From Ketogulonicigenium vulgare WSH-001 (lineage in GTDB: Bacteria; Pseudomonadota; Alphaproteobacteria; Rhodobacterales; Rhodobacteraceae): a stretch of 64,000 bases of DNA. This document shows, in pieces, positions 24,161 through 30,457 of this stretch. The position numbers were made by a program, and so were the translations under genes. Each line of letters begins with the position of its first letter. The stretch's first letter is position 1. The notes under the pieces are model-generated. The model searched no databases and was not told where the DNA came from. It worked only from the letters and a program-made list of their open reading frames with translations. The stretch spans positions 1,676,501 through 1,740,500 of the forward strand of contig NC_017384.1 of NCBI RefSeq assembly GCF_000223375.1, given 5' to 3'.

Positions 24161-25101
24161 AACGATATCCCCCTCGCTCGCAGCTGGTCGGGCGCAATCA
24201 TCTCGCGCTGTAGCATGTGGCGTGCCAATGCGGGGCTGATGGCGCTGGGCGCGATATAGCCGGGCGCGGTGATCTTGCTGGCCCAGAACGCCGCCATCTC
24301 ATCCATCGAGGCGCGCCCTCCTGCGGGCTTCGCACTCGCCGCGGCCGCCATGCGGGCATCCAGCGCTTTGGGGCCATTCGGGGCTTGGGGCATCTGCTGG
24401 CGGCTGGCCTTGGCAACCTCGATCACCTGGTCCGGCGAAAACCCCATCCCCAGCCATGCCGCGACATCGGCCCGGGCCTGCTTACCCGCCCAGCGCGCCG
24501 GGAGCTTCATCGGATCGATGTTCAGCGCCTGCAACAAGTCTGCCCAGAAGCCCGCGGTGATCTGATCGCCCTGCCCTACATCTAGGCCTTGATCATCACC
24601 CAAATCCAAATCCGTCCCGTCGCGCGTCGCACGCGCGCCCGCACCGGAACGGTTCTTACCGGTTCTTACCGGTTCCTCTCCGGTGGGCCGGAGTTTGATA
24701 GGCTCAAAACTGGAGTTTGATGCGCCCAAATCTGGAGTTTGTTCGGCAACTGGCTCCTGTGGGCCGGAGTTTGCACTAACTCCAGAAAATGGAGTTTGTT
24801 CAGCGCGCGGGGCAAAGTCGCACCCCAAGATGTAGTAGGTGCGGCGCTCTTTGCTCCCCGGCGCGGTGGACTTGCGACGGATGATCAGACCATCCTCTTC
24901 CATGGTGGCGAGGGCTGAATTCAACGCACCATTCGACAGTCCGGTCTTCTCCATCAGCCGCGCCTGAGAGGGGTAGCAAGCCAGCGCGGGATCGGTCTCG
25001 TCATTGTGGTGATCGCACAGATGGAACAGCACTCGGAAGGCCCCAGCCTTCACGCGATTGGGGTCGAGGCTTGCCAGCCAGTAGTTTGCCTTATGGCTCA
25101 T
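24157..25101 (-). CDS. Phage replication protein with N-terminal winged helix
   Basis: The 314-residue product opens with a helix-turn-helix domain of the replication-initiator type (residues about 1-95: AGAFRVLFHLCDHHND, PSQARLMEKTGLSNGALNSA, LATMEEDGLIIRRK). A low-complexity linker (about 100-165) follows, encoded by the iteron-like DNA repeats, then a helical C-terminal part (WAGKQARADVAAWLGMGFSP). This matches lambda O-type organisation: origin-binding domain, origin within the gene, C-terminal partner-binding region. I infer that it binds the repeats and recruits host replication proteins. No helicase gene is in view. The start overlaps the upstream small gene by ATGA. Confidence 0.8.
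   Translation of the reverse strand: MSHKANYWLASLDPNRVKAGAFRVLFHLCDHHNDETDPALACYPSQARLMEKTGLSNGALNSALATMEEDGLIIRRKSTAPGSKERRTYYILGCDFAPRAEQTPFSGVSANSGPQEPVAEQTPDLGASNSSFEPIKLRPTGEEPVRTGKNRSGAGARATRDGTDLDLGDDQGLDVGQGDQITAGFWADLLQALNIDPMKLPARWAGKQARADVAAWLGMGFSPDQVIEVAKASRQQMPQAPNGPKALDARMAAAASAKPAGGRASMDEMAAFWASKITAPGYIAPSAISPALARHMLQREMIAPDQLRARGISF
24651..24800. repeat. Iteron-like repeats, candidate phage replication origin
   Basis: Five copies of the octamer GGAGTTTG (minus strand CAAACTCC) begin at 24690, 24712, 24734, 24766 and 24791, giving steps of 22, 22, 32 and 25 bases, so most lie about two helical turns apart. Bases 5' of the core are CC or CT in four copies. Next to them is a pair of exact 10-base direct repeats GGTTCTTACC at 24651 and 24661, and a third degenerate copy at 24671. 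All lie inside the replication gene, as in lambda O. Confidence 0.72.
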
Positions 25102-25298
25102 TTCCGCTCACCCAAATTAGTTCTGGTTGCAGGGGCAGTTTCCCGCCCGTAGCTAGGTCGACAGGTCTTCCACTTGTTCCAAGCAGTTGGGGGCCCGGCC
25201 GGAGATGTGGATTTATGCTCCTTTGTCTCCGGCCTTATGATTCCCAGATATGATTTGCTGACCTCTAAAGACTGAGGATATGATCCGCTGCACATCAT
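25098..25298 (-). CDS. Small early-operon protein of unknown function
   Basis: A 66-residue frame containing YLGIIRPETKEHKSTSP and AWNKWKTCRPSYGRETAP. Its ATG at 25298 overlaps the RusA stop (ATGA), and its own stop overlaps the replication gene start (ATGA), so it fills the gap exactly and is coupled on both sides. That double overlap is the main evidence that it is real. No ribosome site or family is recognised. Confidence 0.52.
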   Translation of the reverse strand: MMCSGSYPQSLEVSKSYLGIIRPETKEHKSTSPAGPPTAWNKWKTCRPSYGRETAPATRTNLGERK

Positions 25299-25717
25299 CC
25301 TGGATATCCAAGCACCGGATGATCAGGTGGAGGGACGCGTCTTGTTTCGTCCGCTCTCTTCATCGCAATAATATCCACAACGACCTTGCCACCCCGCACA
25401 ACCGGCCCCATGCACATGGCGAAGCTGAACCGACTGTCATCCACGCCCAGCGCGTCGCGTATCCCGTCAATCGCGGCTTTCATTGAGGCGAGCAGGTTAT
25501 CTAAGTCGCGTGCGCGCTTGACCTTGGGGTGGAAGGTGAAGCGCAGGTGTAGCGACGCATCAGCGCGCTGGGCGGGGATCTTGGCCGCGCGGCATAGCAG
25601 CCACGCATCCATGCGCGCGAACTTCTTCGCCTTGGCTAGATCCGACCAATGTGGCCGCGCGTTCGGGCTGAGCGCATTGACCGGCCAAGCAAGTTCAATG
25701 GTGCCGAGGTGGGTCAT
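25295..25717 (-). CDS. rusA: RusA-like Holliday junction resolvase
   Basis: The 140-residue product has the RusA pattern: N-terminal IELAWPVNALSPNARPHWSD, a Lys/Arg-rich middle (HPKVKRARDLDNLLASMKAA) with the acidic residues of the RARDLDN motif, and IDGIRDALGVDDSRF with the second acidic cluster, which together coordinate magnesium. The family cuts four-way junctions during recombination and replication. I chose the ATG at 25717 because it overlaps the upstream stop (ATGA); a longer form starts at 25744. It precedes the replication genes in the leftward operon. Confidence 0.9.
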   Translation of the reverse strand: MTHLGTIELAWPVNALSPNARPHWSDLAKAKKFARMDAWLLCRAAKIPAQRADASLHLRFTFHPKVKRARDLDNLLASMKAAIDGIRDALGVDDSRFSFAMCMGPVVRGGKVVVDIIAMKRADETRRVPPPDHPVLGYPG

Positions 25718-26071
25718 ACCATCTCCTCCTGCGACCGCAGCCATACCGGCGCTGGGCCTGTGGCGGCAGCCTGCCGGCGCAACTGCTGGATCTCGCGATC
25801 AAGGATGCGGTGCTCTGCCACACAGGCGTCAAGTTCCTCGGGCGTCGGGCTCAGCCATGCCATTGACGCCCACAGATTCATCTGGCGGGCGCAGGCGTCG
25901 CGATACGCCTGCCACGCCGCTGGCGAGCCAGTCAGCCTCGAGCTGCTCTCGATGCGCGTTGCATGCCCAGACATAGCCGACGCGCTTGCGTTCGCTGAGA
26001 GGCCCTGCCTCGCTCCGTCCATGGGGCGGGTGCACGGCGCCGCAATATCGGCAAAGTTTATCTGCGAGCAT
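25714..26071 (-). pseudogene. Cys-rich zinc-finger-like gene, apparently frameshifted
   Basis: Two overlapping leftward frames look like halves of one gene. The first, from an ATG at 26071, has MLADKLCRYCGAVHPPHG and YVWACNAHREQLEADWLA: a zinc-binding CxxC and C-x2-H pattern. Its later codons look random. The second frame becomes sensible exactly where the first decays: SPAAWQAYRDACARQMNLW through PEELDACVAEHRILDREIQQ, ending at 25714. Joining them needs a single +1 shift near 25924. It could be a mutation, a sequence error or programmed shifting; alternatively there are two overlapping genes. The end overlaps the RusA start. Confidence 0.6.
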
Positions 26072-26075
26072 TCCA

Positions 26076-26348
26076 TTACATGCCCATCGCTTGCTTATAG
26101 AGGTCGAAGATCGCTTCTTCCTCGGCCACGTCATTCTGGTCGCGCTTTCGCAGCGCGATCACCTTGCGCAGGACCTTGGTGTCGTAGCCGCGCCCCTTGG
26201 CTTCGGCCATGACCTCCTTCATCTGCTCAGCGACGTACTTCTTCTCAGCCTCGAGCGCTTCATAGCGCGCCACGATCGAGCGGATCTCGTCGGCCGCCAC
26301 CCCCGCGACCTTCTCGGCCACATTGATGTCCGCCTCGGTGTTCTTCAT
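26076..26348 (-). CDS. GapR family (DUF2312) DNA-binding protein
   Basis: A 90-residue protein, from MKNTEADINVAEKV, that matches the DUF2312/GapR family: EIRSIVARYEALEAEKKYVAEQ, then MKEVMAEAKGRGYDTKVLRK, RKRDQNDVAEEEAIFDLYKQ and the terminal AMGM. Members are alphaproteobacterial nucleoid proteins; Caulobacter GapR clamps around overtwisted DNA ahead of forks and RNA polymerase. Here it sits in the phage replication operon, so a role in phage DNA supercoiling during replication is likely. The longer form starts at a TTG overlapping the upstream stop. Confidence 0.92.
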   Translation of the reverse strand: MKNTEADINVAEKVAGVAADEIRSIVARYEALEAEKKYVAEQMKEVMAEAKGRGYDTKVLRKVIALRKRDQNDVAEEEAIFDLYKQAMGM

Positions 26349-26356
26349 CGGGATGC

Positions 26357-26617
26357 TCAATTGTCCGCCTCCCGCTGAATCTGGCTGAGGCGAACAAATG
26401 CCTGGTCGATCGTCAGATCAGAGTTTTTGGTTTGCCAGGCTTTTGTGGCACCTATGAGCCAAAGGATGAGAAAGCAAAAACCCACCCACTGCATAGCCAC
26501 GCTTTGCGTCACAATGCCGATGCCAATGACACCGACCTGCGCACCCGCGATGTAAATAGCGGATCGAATTTTGGGCTTGTTAGTCACATTGATCGTGATC
26601 GTAAAATCTTTGGTCAT
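26357..26617 (-). CDS. Small membrane protein in the early operon
   Basis: An 86-residue protein: an N-terminal beta-like stretch (DFTITINVTNKPKI), two hydrophobic segments (IYIAGAQVGVIGIGIVTQS and WVGFCFLILWLIGATKAW) and a C-terminal helix (DQAFVRLSQIQREADN). The ATG at 26617 overlaps the stop of the methylase gene (ATGA). It is probably an inner-membrane protein of unknown function, possibly involved in superinfection exclusion or membrane attachment of replication. Confidence 0.65.
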   Translation of the reverse strand: MTKDFTITINVTNKPKIRSAIYIAGAQVGVIGIGIVTQSVAMQWVGFCFLILWLIGATKAWQTKNSDLTIDQAFVRLSQIQREADN

Positions 26618-27195
26618 GCTACCCCCTCAGGTTGGGACATCGCCGCAGGCGCAGGGAAGCGGTCAGTCTGGTCGCCCCAGACATCCCAGCCCGCGCGCTC
26701 CTGGCGGCTGAACAATTCGATGCGGCGCGCGCTGGGCATTAGCCGCTCGGCCGCGGTGAAGGCTTCCTCGGGCTTGCGGGAATGCTGGCGTCGGGCGCCC
26801 TCGATGACGGAGCGCACACTGCGGGTCGTCTTGGGGTTGCCCCGCGTCCCGATCAAAAACGGCTCGCCCGCGCAGCGCAGGATATAGCCCGTGCCAAACG
26901 CGAGCTTGCCCGTGACCAGGTTGCGCTTTGACCAGTGGCCCGCGGTTTTGAATGTAAAGCCCCAGTACCGCAGCATCGTCAGCGCCTGGGGAAGCATGGG
27001 GTTGGTCGCCCACAGCCAAAGCAAGCAGTCAGGCGCCGCTATCGAGGCGACGGGCAGCTCGGAGATCCAACGCAGATCACGCGTCGCGTAATGCGCATCT
27101 GCGGACTTGCCCTGCCCCTTTGCCGAATAGGTCGCAAAGCTCCAAGGCGGGTCAGCCATAATCAGATCGTATTGCTCGATCGGGAACGCCGTCAT
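26614..27195 (-). CDS. MT-A70 family adenine methyltransferase
   Basis: A 193-residue protein with the MT-A70 catalytic motif DPPW at residues 15-18 (LIMADPPWSF). It continues with the family signatures LLWLWATNPMLPQALTMLRYW, FKTAGHWSKRN, GTGYILRCAGEPFLIGTRG and HSRKPEE, and ends with ELFSRQERAGWDVWGDQ. Such enzymes methylate adenine N6 in DNA or RNA using SAM; phage copies may protect phage DNA from restriction or regulate it. No restriction partner is adjacent. Start and stop overlap both neighbours (ATGA). Confidence 0.92.
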   Translation of the reverse strand: MTAFPIEQYDLIMADPPWSFATYSAKGQGKSADAHYATRDLRWISELPVASIAAPDCLLWLWATNPMLPQALTMLRYWGFTFKTAGHWSKRNLVTGKLAFGTGYILRCAGEPFLIGTRGNPKTTRSVRSVIEGARRQHSRKPEEAFTAAERLMPSARRIELFSRQERAGWDVWGDQTDRFPAPAAMSQPEGVA

Positions 27196-27422
27196 CGCCG
27201 CGCCCCTTTATGTTTGGGCCAGCGATAACCGCGATCGACAACAGCGGCGCGCTCACCGCTTTCGCGCAGATCGGCTTCGAATACCGCCTGCGTGGCCATA
27301 CCGATCGTGCTTTTTCCAACACCGAGAATGTCGCCAACTTCGGACAGTGAAATGCCGCGCACGCGCATCGCTAGCGCGCGCAGGATCAGCTCATCATCCT
27401 GGCGGGTAGGAAGGGCACTCAT
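27192..27422 (-). CDS. Small HTH protein, paralogue of its neighbour
   Basis: A 76-residue protein with QDDELILRALAMRVRGISLSEVGDILGVGKSTIG, a helix-turn-helix region, followed by VFEADLRESGERAAVVDRG and a basic end. It aligns over its whole length with the next gene upstream (27419-27649): shared D-E-L-x-L-x-ALAMR, the DADLRESGE-type block and Y-x-W-K end. The ATG at 27422 overlaps the upstream stop (ATGA). It may be a DNA-binding regulator of the early operon. Confidence 0.72.
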   Translation of the reverse strand: MSALPTRQDDELILRALAMRVRGISLSEVGDILGVGKSTIGMATQAVFEADLRESGERAAVVDRGYRWPKHKGARR

Positions 27423-27649
27423 GGCCGACCTCCCCTTCGCTTTTTCCACTGGTAGCCAAGCTCAACGACCGCTGCAGGCTCCCCGCTTTCGCGAAGGTCA
27501 GCGTCTCGCACCGCGATGGTGAAGAGCCCCACATTGCTGCGCGGCATGCCCAGCGCGCCGCCGATCACATCGAGAGGCTTGCCAGACTGGCGCATGGCCA
27601 ACGCCTGTAGCAGCAGTTCATCATGTTGCCGGGAGAGGGCAATGGTCAT
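27419..27649 (-). CDS. Small HTH protein, paralogue of its neighbour
   Basis: A 76-residue protein: HDELLLQALAMRQSGKPLDV, an HTH recognition helix region IGGALGMPRSNVGLFTIAVR, then DADLRESGEPAAVVELGYQW and a basic C-terminus. It is clearly homologous to the gene at 27192-27422, so the pair arose by tandem duplication with strong divergence in the recognition helix, which suggests different DNA targets. The ATG at 27649 overlaps the Cro-like gene's stop (ATGA). Confidence 0.72.
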   Translation of the reverse strand: MTIALSRQHDELLLQALAMRQSGKPLDVIGGALGMPRSNVGLFTIAVRDADLRESGEPAAVVELGYQWKKRRGGRP

Positions 27650-27897
27650 TTTGATGCCCCCTCACCTTGATCGCAAAGCGGCTGAGCTCCATGTACTGTG
27701 ACATGAGATTTCATTCCAAAAAGCTCGGGTGGACAGGTCAAGCCTGCCTCATCAGCGATCGCTTTTACGGCGATGAACCAGGATGATGGGAAACGGCCTC
27801 GAACGATCGCATTGCTTACAGCCGTGGGCAAAACACCAACTGTATCTGCCATTTTTCTACGCCCAAGGGCGTTTGCTAGATTGGATGCTGCTGTCAT
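27646..27897 (-). CDS. Cro-like repressor, first gene of the leftward early operon
   Basis: An 83-residue protein with a YdaS/Cro-type helix-turn-helix: TAASNLANALGRRKMADTVG, VLPTAVSNAIVRGRFPSSWF. The rest (AVKAIADEAGLTCPPELFGM) fits a small dimerisation part. It is divergent from the CI-like gene, and three palindromic operators fill the gap. GAGG lies close before the ATG at 27897; an upstream in-frame start at 27918 would run through an operator. Repressing the lysogenic promoter to favour lytic growth is the expected role. Confidence 0.8.
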   Translation of the reverse strand: MTAASNLANALGRRKMADTVGVLPTAVSNAIVRGRFPSSWFIAVKAIADEAGLTCPPELFGMKSHVTVHGAQPLCDQGEGASK

Positions 27898-27909
27898 GAC
27901 CTCACTATG

Positions 27910-27975
27910 TCCACACAATGTGGATTATAGCAAGTCCACATTTAGTGGTTTGCCTAAGATTTCACAATTTGTGAA
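27910..27975. promoter_or_regulatory. Three-operator switch region between cro-like and cI-like genes
   Basis: Three 15-bp sites with 6-3-6 geometry: TCCACA-CAA-TGTGGA at 27910-27924 (perfect palindrome), TCCACA-TTT-AGTGGT at 27935-27949 (imperfect), and TTCACA-ATT-TGTGAA at 27961-27975 (perfect). Centres are 25 and 26 bases apart. The arrangement resembles lambda OR and is expected to bind the CI-like and Cro-like proteins. The divergent promoters must lie here, but I could not identify clear -35 and -10 boxes. Confidence 0.78.
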
Positions 27976-27985
27976 TTATTCAAGC

Positions 27986-28255
27986 ATGGGCAACAAGCGT
28001 TCTGAACCTGGACAATATGCTGAAATTGGTGATCGCCTCGAGGCGATCCGTAAGGTTTTCTCAGATCTCAACCAAAAGGACTGGGCTGAAAAACACCACT
28101 TTGGCCATTCCACATACAACAACTGGGTTACCGGAATCAGGCGTATACCCGTCGAAAGTGCCGAGGCGCTCTGCGACCTCTACGGCGTTGACTTGGACTT
28201 CATATACCGCGGAAGAAGAGACGGTCTGCCGGACAATCTCAAAAAGGTACTCTGA
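27986..28255 (+). CDS. CI-like prophage repressor (short HTH form)
   Basis: An 89-residue protein from MGNKRSEPGQYAEIGDRLEA containing an XRE-type helix-turn-helix: IRKVFSDLNQKDWAEKHHFG, HSTYNNWVTGIRRIPVESAE, ALCDLYGVDLDFIYRG. The block is typical of alphaproteobacterial phage repressors, and it lacks a LexA-like autocleavage domain, so induction would not use classical RecA-triggered cleavage of this protein. The start ATG at 27986 has no strong ribosome site, so a leaderless transcript is possible. It diverges from the Cro-like gene across three operators. Confidence 0.8.
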   Translation: MGNKRSEPGQYAEIGDRLEAIRKVFSDLNQKDWAEKHHFGHSTYNNWVTGIRRIPVESAEALCDLYGVDLDFIYRGRRDGLPDNLKKVL

Positions 28256-28497
28256 TCACATCTCCCCATGTGCTTGACCACATGGTCTAGGGGCACGTCC
28301 AGCTCATCTGCAATTTCGATCATCCGATCCAGCCGCCTGTCTATTTCTTTTTCCGCCGTGCACTCGCCCCTTCTCAAGCCATACTAAACTTGTTCCCGTT
28401 TTGTTCAATCCCTCTTTGTCAGGATGGCAAATTATGTTGTGGACAGTGAGGCTTATAGTTTCCGAGGATGCCTGGAGCAGAATCGGGAGAACAACGT

Positions 28498-29550
28498 ATG
28501 TCGATCGACGCAACACTTAAGGTATTGACTGAACGCGTCCAACAGCACGCGAACACGATGCTCACGGAGGAGGCTGTCAAAACTGCGGTTGTCCTCCCGT
28601 TCCTCCAGGCACTCGGCTACGACGTATTTAACCCGGGTGAAGTCATTCCCGAGTTTACGGCAGATGCTGTAGGTAAGAAGGGCGAAAAGGTAGACTACGC
28701 GATAAAGCTCGATGGCGAGATTCGCATATTGATCGAATGCAAGCCGATCAGCACCAACTTGGACAAAGTGCACCTCGCACAACTTTACAGATACTTCTCC
28801 GTGACTAGCGCAAAATTTGCGGTTCTCACGAACGGGAGATTTTTCCACTTCCACAGCGACTTAGAAGAGCCAAATAAGCTTGATACAAGGCCATTTTTCA
28901 CCTTCGACATCACCGAGCCGAATAGCCAGGTGCTTGGTGAACTCAAGAAGTTCGAGAAATCTGGCTTCGATGTAGACGGCATTCTCGCGAATGCTGAGCG
29001 CCTGAAGTACACATCCGCGTTGAAAACCGAGATCAACAAGCACATGGACGCACCATCAGATGAATTCGTGCGGGTCTTAGCCGCGCCTGTTCACGAGGGC
29101 CGCTTCACTGCAGCCGTGCTCGATCAATACCGAGGGCTAGTAAAGTCGGCATTCCGTGAAATAATCCGCGACTCTGTCCAAGAACGTTTGTCCTCCGCAT
29201 TAGCAACAACTGACACTGCTGCTGAAATTGCCGAAGAACCGGTCGTTCCAGATGCTGAGATTGTGACGACTCAGGATGAAGTTGAAGGATTCATGATCGT
29301 CAAAGCGATTGTGTCTTCGGTGATAAAGCCCGGCAGGGTCAGCATGCGTGACCAAAAGAGCTACTGCGGAATACTCGCTGACGACAACAACCGTCGTCCG
29401 ATAGCTAGGCTCCACTTCAACCGCTCTACCAAATACCTAGGCCTCTTCGATGGAGAAGCAGAAGAAAGAGTAGTCGTTGAAAGTTTAGATGACATCTACT
29501 CTCACGCCGAGCGTCTACGGCAGACAGCCATCAAATACCCGACGCCCTGA
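28498..29550 (+). CDS. HsdR N-terminal-domain nuclease-like protein, stand-alone
   Basis: A 350-residue protein whose first half is a type I restriction HsdR N-terminal domain with a PD-(D/E)xK core: VVLPFLQALGYDVFNPGEV, E-x6-D-A-x5-G-E-KVDYAIKLDGEIRILIECKP (Asp and ECK are the catalytic set), then FAVLTNGRFFHFHSD. The second half has helices plus a C-terminal strand-rich domain (SYCGILADDNNRRPIARLHF). No motor, HsdM or HsdS gene follows. GGGAG lies 8 bases before the ATG at 28498; a start at 28468 is less well placed. It is downstream of the repressor in the same direction and ends at a terminator, so it is probably made in the lysogen. A defence role is inference. Confidence 0.85.
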   Translation: MSIDATLKVLTERVQQHANTMLTEEAVKTAVVLPFLQALGYDVFNPGEVIPEFTADAVGKKGEKVDYAIKLDGEIRILIECKPISTNLDKVHLAQLYRYFSVTSAKFAVLTNGRFFHFHSDLEEPNKLDTRPFFTFDITEPNSQVLGELKKFEKSGFDVDGILANAERLKYTSALKTEINKHMDAPSDEFVRVLAAPVHEGRFTAAVLDQYRGLVKSAFREIIRDSVQERLSSALATTDTAAEIAEEPVVPDAEIVTTQDEVEGFMIVKAIVSSVIKPGRVSMRDQKSYCGILADDNNRRPIARLHFNRSTKYLGLFDGEAEERVVVESLDDIYSHAERLRQTAIKYPTP

Positions 29551-29580
29551 TAGCGCCCCACCCGAACAGATTTCAAGCAG

Positions 29581-29608
29581 AGGCCCGCATTATCAGTGCG
29601 GGCCTTTT
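29581..29608 (+). terminator. Rho-independent terminator of the lysogeny unit
   Basis: Perfect 9-bp arms AGGCCCGCA and TGCGGGCCT with a 7-base loop, followed by a TTTT run, 31 bases after the HsdR-N gene stop. It separates the repressor-nuclease transcript from the following early operon. Confidence 0.85.
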
Positions 29609-29671
29609 CGCATCCAACATCCGATTCGGCGGATTTCACGCAACTCTCTTGCCTCATCATGACAACTAAAA

Positions 29672-29715
29672 TCCACCATGTGTGAATTTTAAATTGCATA
29701 TCCACATTTAGTGGA
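29672..29715. promoter_or_regulatory. Second operator pair ahead of the rightward early operon
   Basis: Two further sites match the switch operators: TCCACC-ATG-TGTGAA at 29672-29686 and TCCACA-TTT-AGTGGA at 29701-29715. The second shares the 14-base string TCCACATTTAGTGG with the middle switch operator and extends to a perfect ATATCCAC/GTGGATAT palindrome. Centres are 29 bases apart. They sit 60-100 bases before the first gene, so the operon is probably controlled by the same repressor. Confidence 0.78.
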
Positions 29716-29776
29716 TATTTTAACTTCATATCCCGCAGCGACTCACCCTCGCAGACGGTCACAGATGGAGAACTTG

Positions 29777-30007
29777 ATGAGCATTCTTTACGCCCACCCT
29801 GACGGCCTGATGTCGGCTCAGGACCTGCGTGAAACGCTGGTTCGCGACCACATCCGCGCAAGCCGCGTCACTCTGGCCCGGCCCCGCGGCTTCTTTGACA
29901 TTTCCCTGCACCGCGACTGCGAGGTCGACGGCGCCGCGCTGGCCGACTGGGCTTTGCGTCGCCCCGCAAACGGCCCTTCGGCGCCCGCCGCCTCGCTGGC
30001 GTCCTGA
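29777..30007 (+). CDS. Hypothetical protein, first gene of the rightward early operon
   Basis: A 76-residue protein from MSILYAHPDGLMSAQDLRET; GGAG lies 6 bases before this ATG at 29777, better than the longer starts at 29711 and 29765. The middle has VRDHIRASRVTLARPRGFFD and the end is Ala/Pro-rich. No family is recognised. It is followed after 10 bases by the first acyl carrier protein gene and preceded by the operator pair, so it is the leading gene of the operon. Confidence 0.6.
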   Translation: MSILYAHPDGLMSAQDLRETLVRDHIRASRVTLARPRGFFDISLHRDCEVDGAALADWALRRPANGPSAPAASLAS

Positions 30008-30017
30008 GGCTACCGCG

Positions 30018-30275
30018 ATGAACGGCTTCACGAACACAGAGGCGCGGCTGATCTTCCTGATCGCCAAGGATTTTCACATCGCGGCCGAGATCCTGCCCAG
30101 CACGAGCCTGCGCGGTGACCTGCGCATGGACAGCCTCGATCTGGTCGACCTCTGCGTAAAAGCCGAGGATCTGTTCGACATCGAGATCAACGATGCCGAG
30201 GCGACCGAGGCCACGAGCATTGCCGACCTCGCGCGGCTGATCGACCACGTTTTAGCCGAGGAAGCTGCAGCATGA
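30018..30275 (+). CDS. Acyl carrier protein homologue 1 (prophage-encoded)
   Basis: An 85-residue protein with the four-helix ACP pattern: LIFLIAKDFHIAAEILPSTS, the phosphopantetheine site RMDSLDLVDL with Ser39 in the DSL motif, then EDLFDIEINDAEATEATSIA and DLARLIDHVL. The acidic recognition helix after the serine is present. GAGG lies 8 bases before the ATG at 30018. No acyltransferase, ketosynthase or synthetase gene is in the element, so the protein would need host phosphopantetheinyl transferase and acyl partners. A second homologue lies 480 bases downstream. Confidence 0.88.
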   Translation: MNGFTNTEARLIFLIAKDFHIAAEILPSTSLRGDLRMDSLDLVDLCVKAEDLFDIEINDAEATEATSIADLARLIDHVLAEEAAA

Positions 30276-30457
30276 GCCGCGTCTCCTTCGCCCTCTCGAT
30301 TGCCCCGATGATACTGGGGATCGCGCTGCTTGCGTGGCATGCGTGGCCGACCATCCAGTGGGCGCGTGCACTGTCGCCAGCGGCTGGCCCCCATATGACC
30401 TGCGCCACTGATCCGGTCATCAACTGCCGCCTGCCCAGCGCGGAGACCGGGCAATGA
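30272..30457 (+). CDS. Small membrane-anchored protein between the two ACP genes
   Basis: A 61-residue protein with one hydrophobic segment (FALSIAPMILGIALLAWHAW) and a short external tail containing two Cys residues (MTCATDPVINCRLP). The ATG overlaps the ACP1 stop (ATGA), and its stop overlaps the next gene, so it belongs to the coupled chain. It resembles no family I know. The Cys pair might form a disulphide in the periplasm, but this is speculation. Confidence 0.6.
   Translation: MSRVSFALSIAPMILGIALLAWHAWPTIQWARALSPAAGPHMTCATDPVINCRLPSAETGQ

Noticed and set aside
28180..28377. 65-codon leftward frame with a helix-like segment, overlapping the repressor 3' end
   Set aside because: Needs a TTG start and lies mostly antisense to the repressor gene; no coupling or ribosome site of note.
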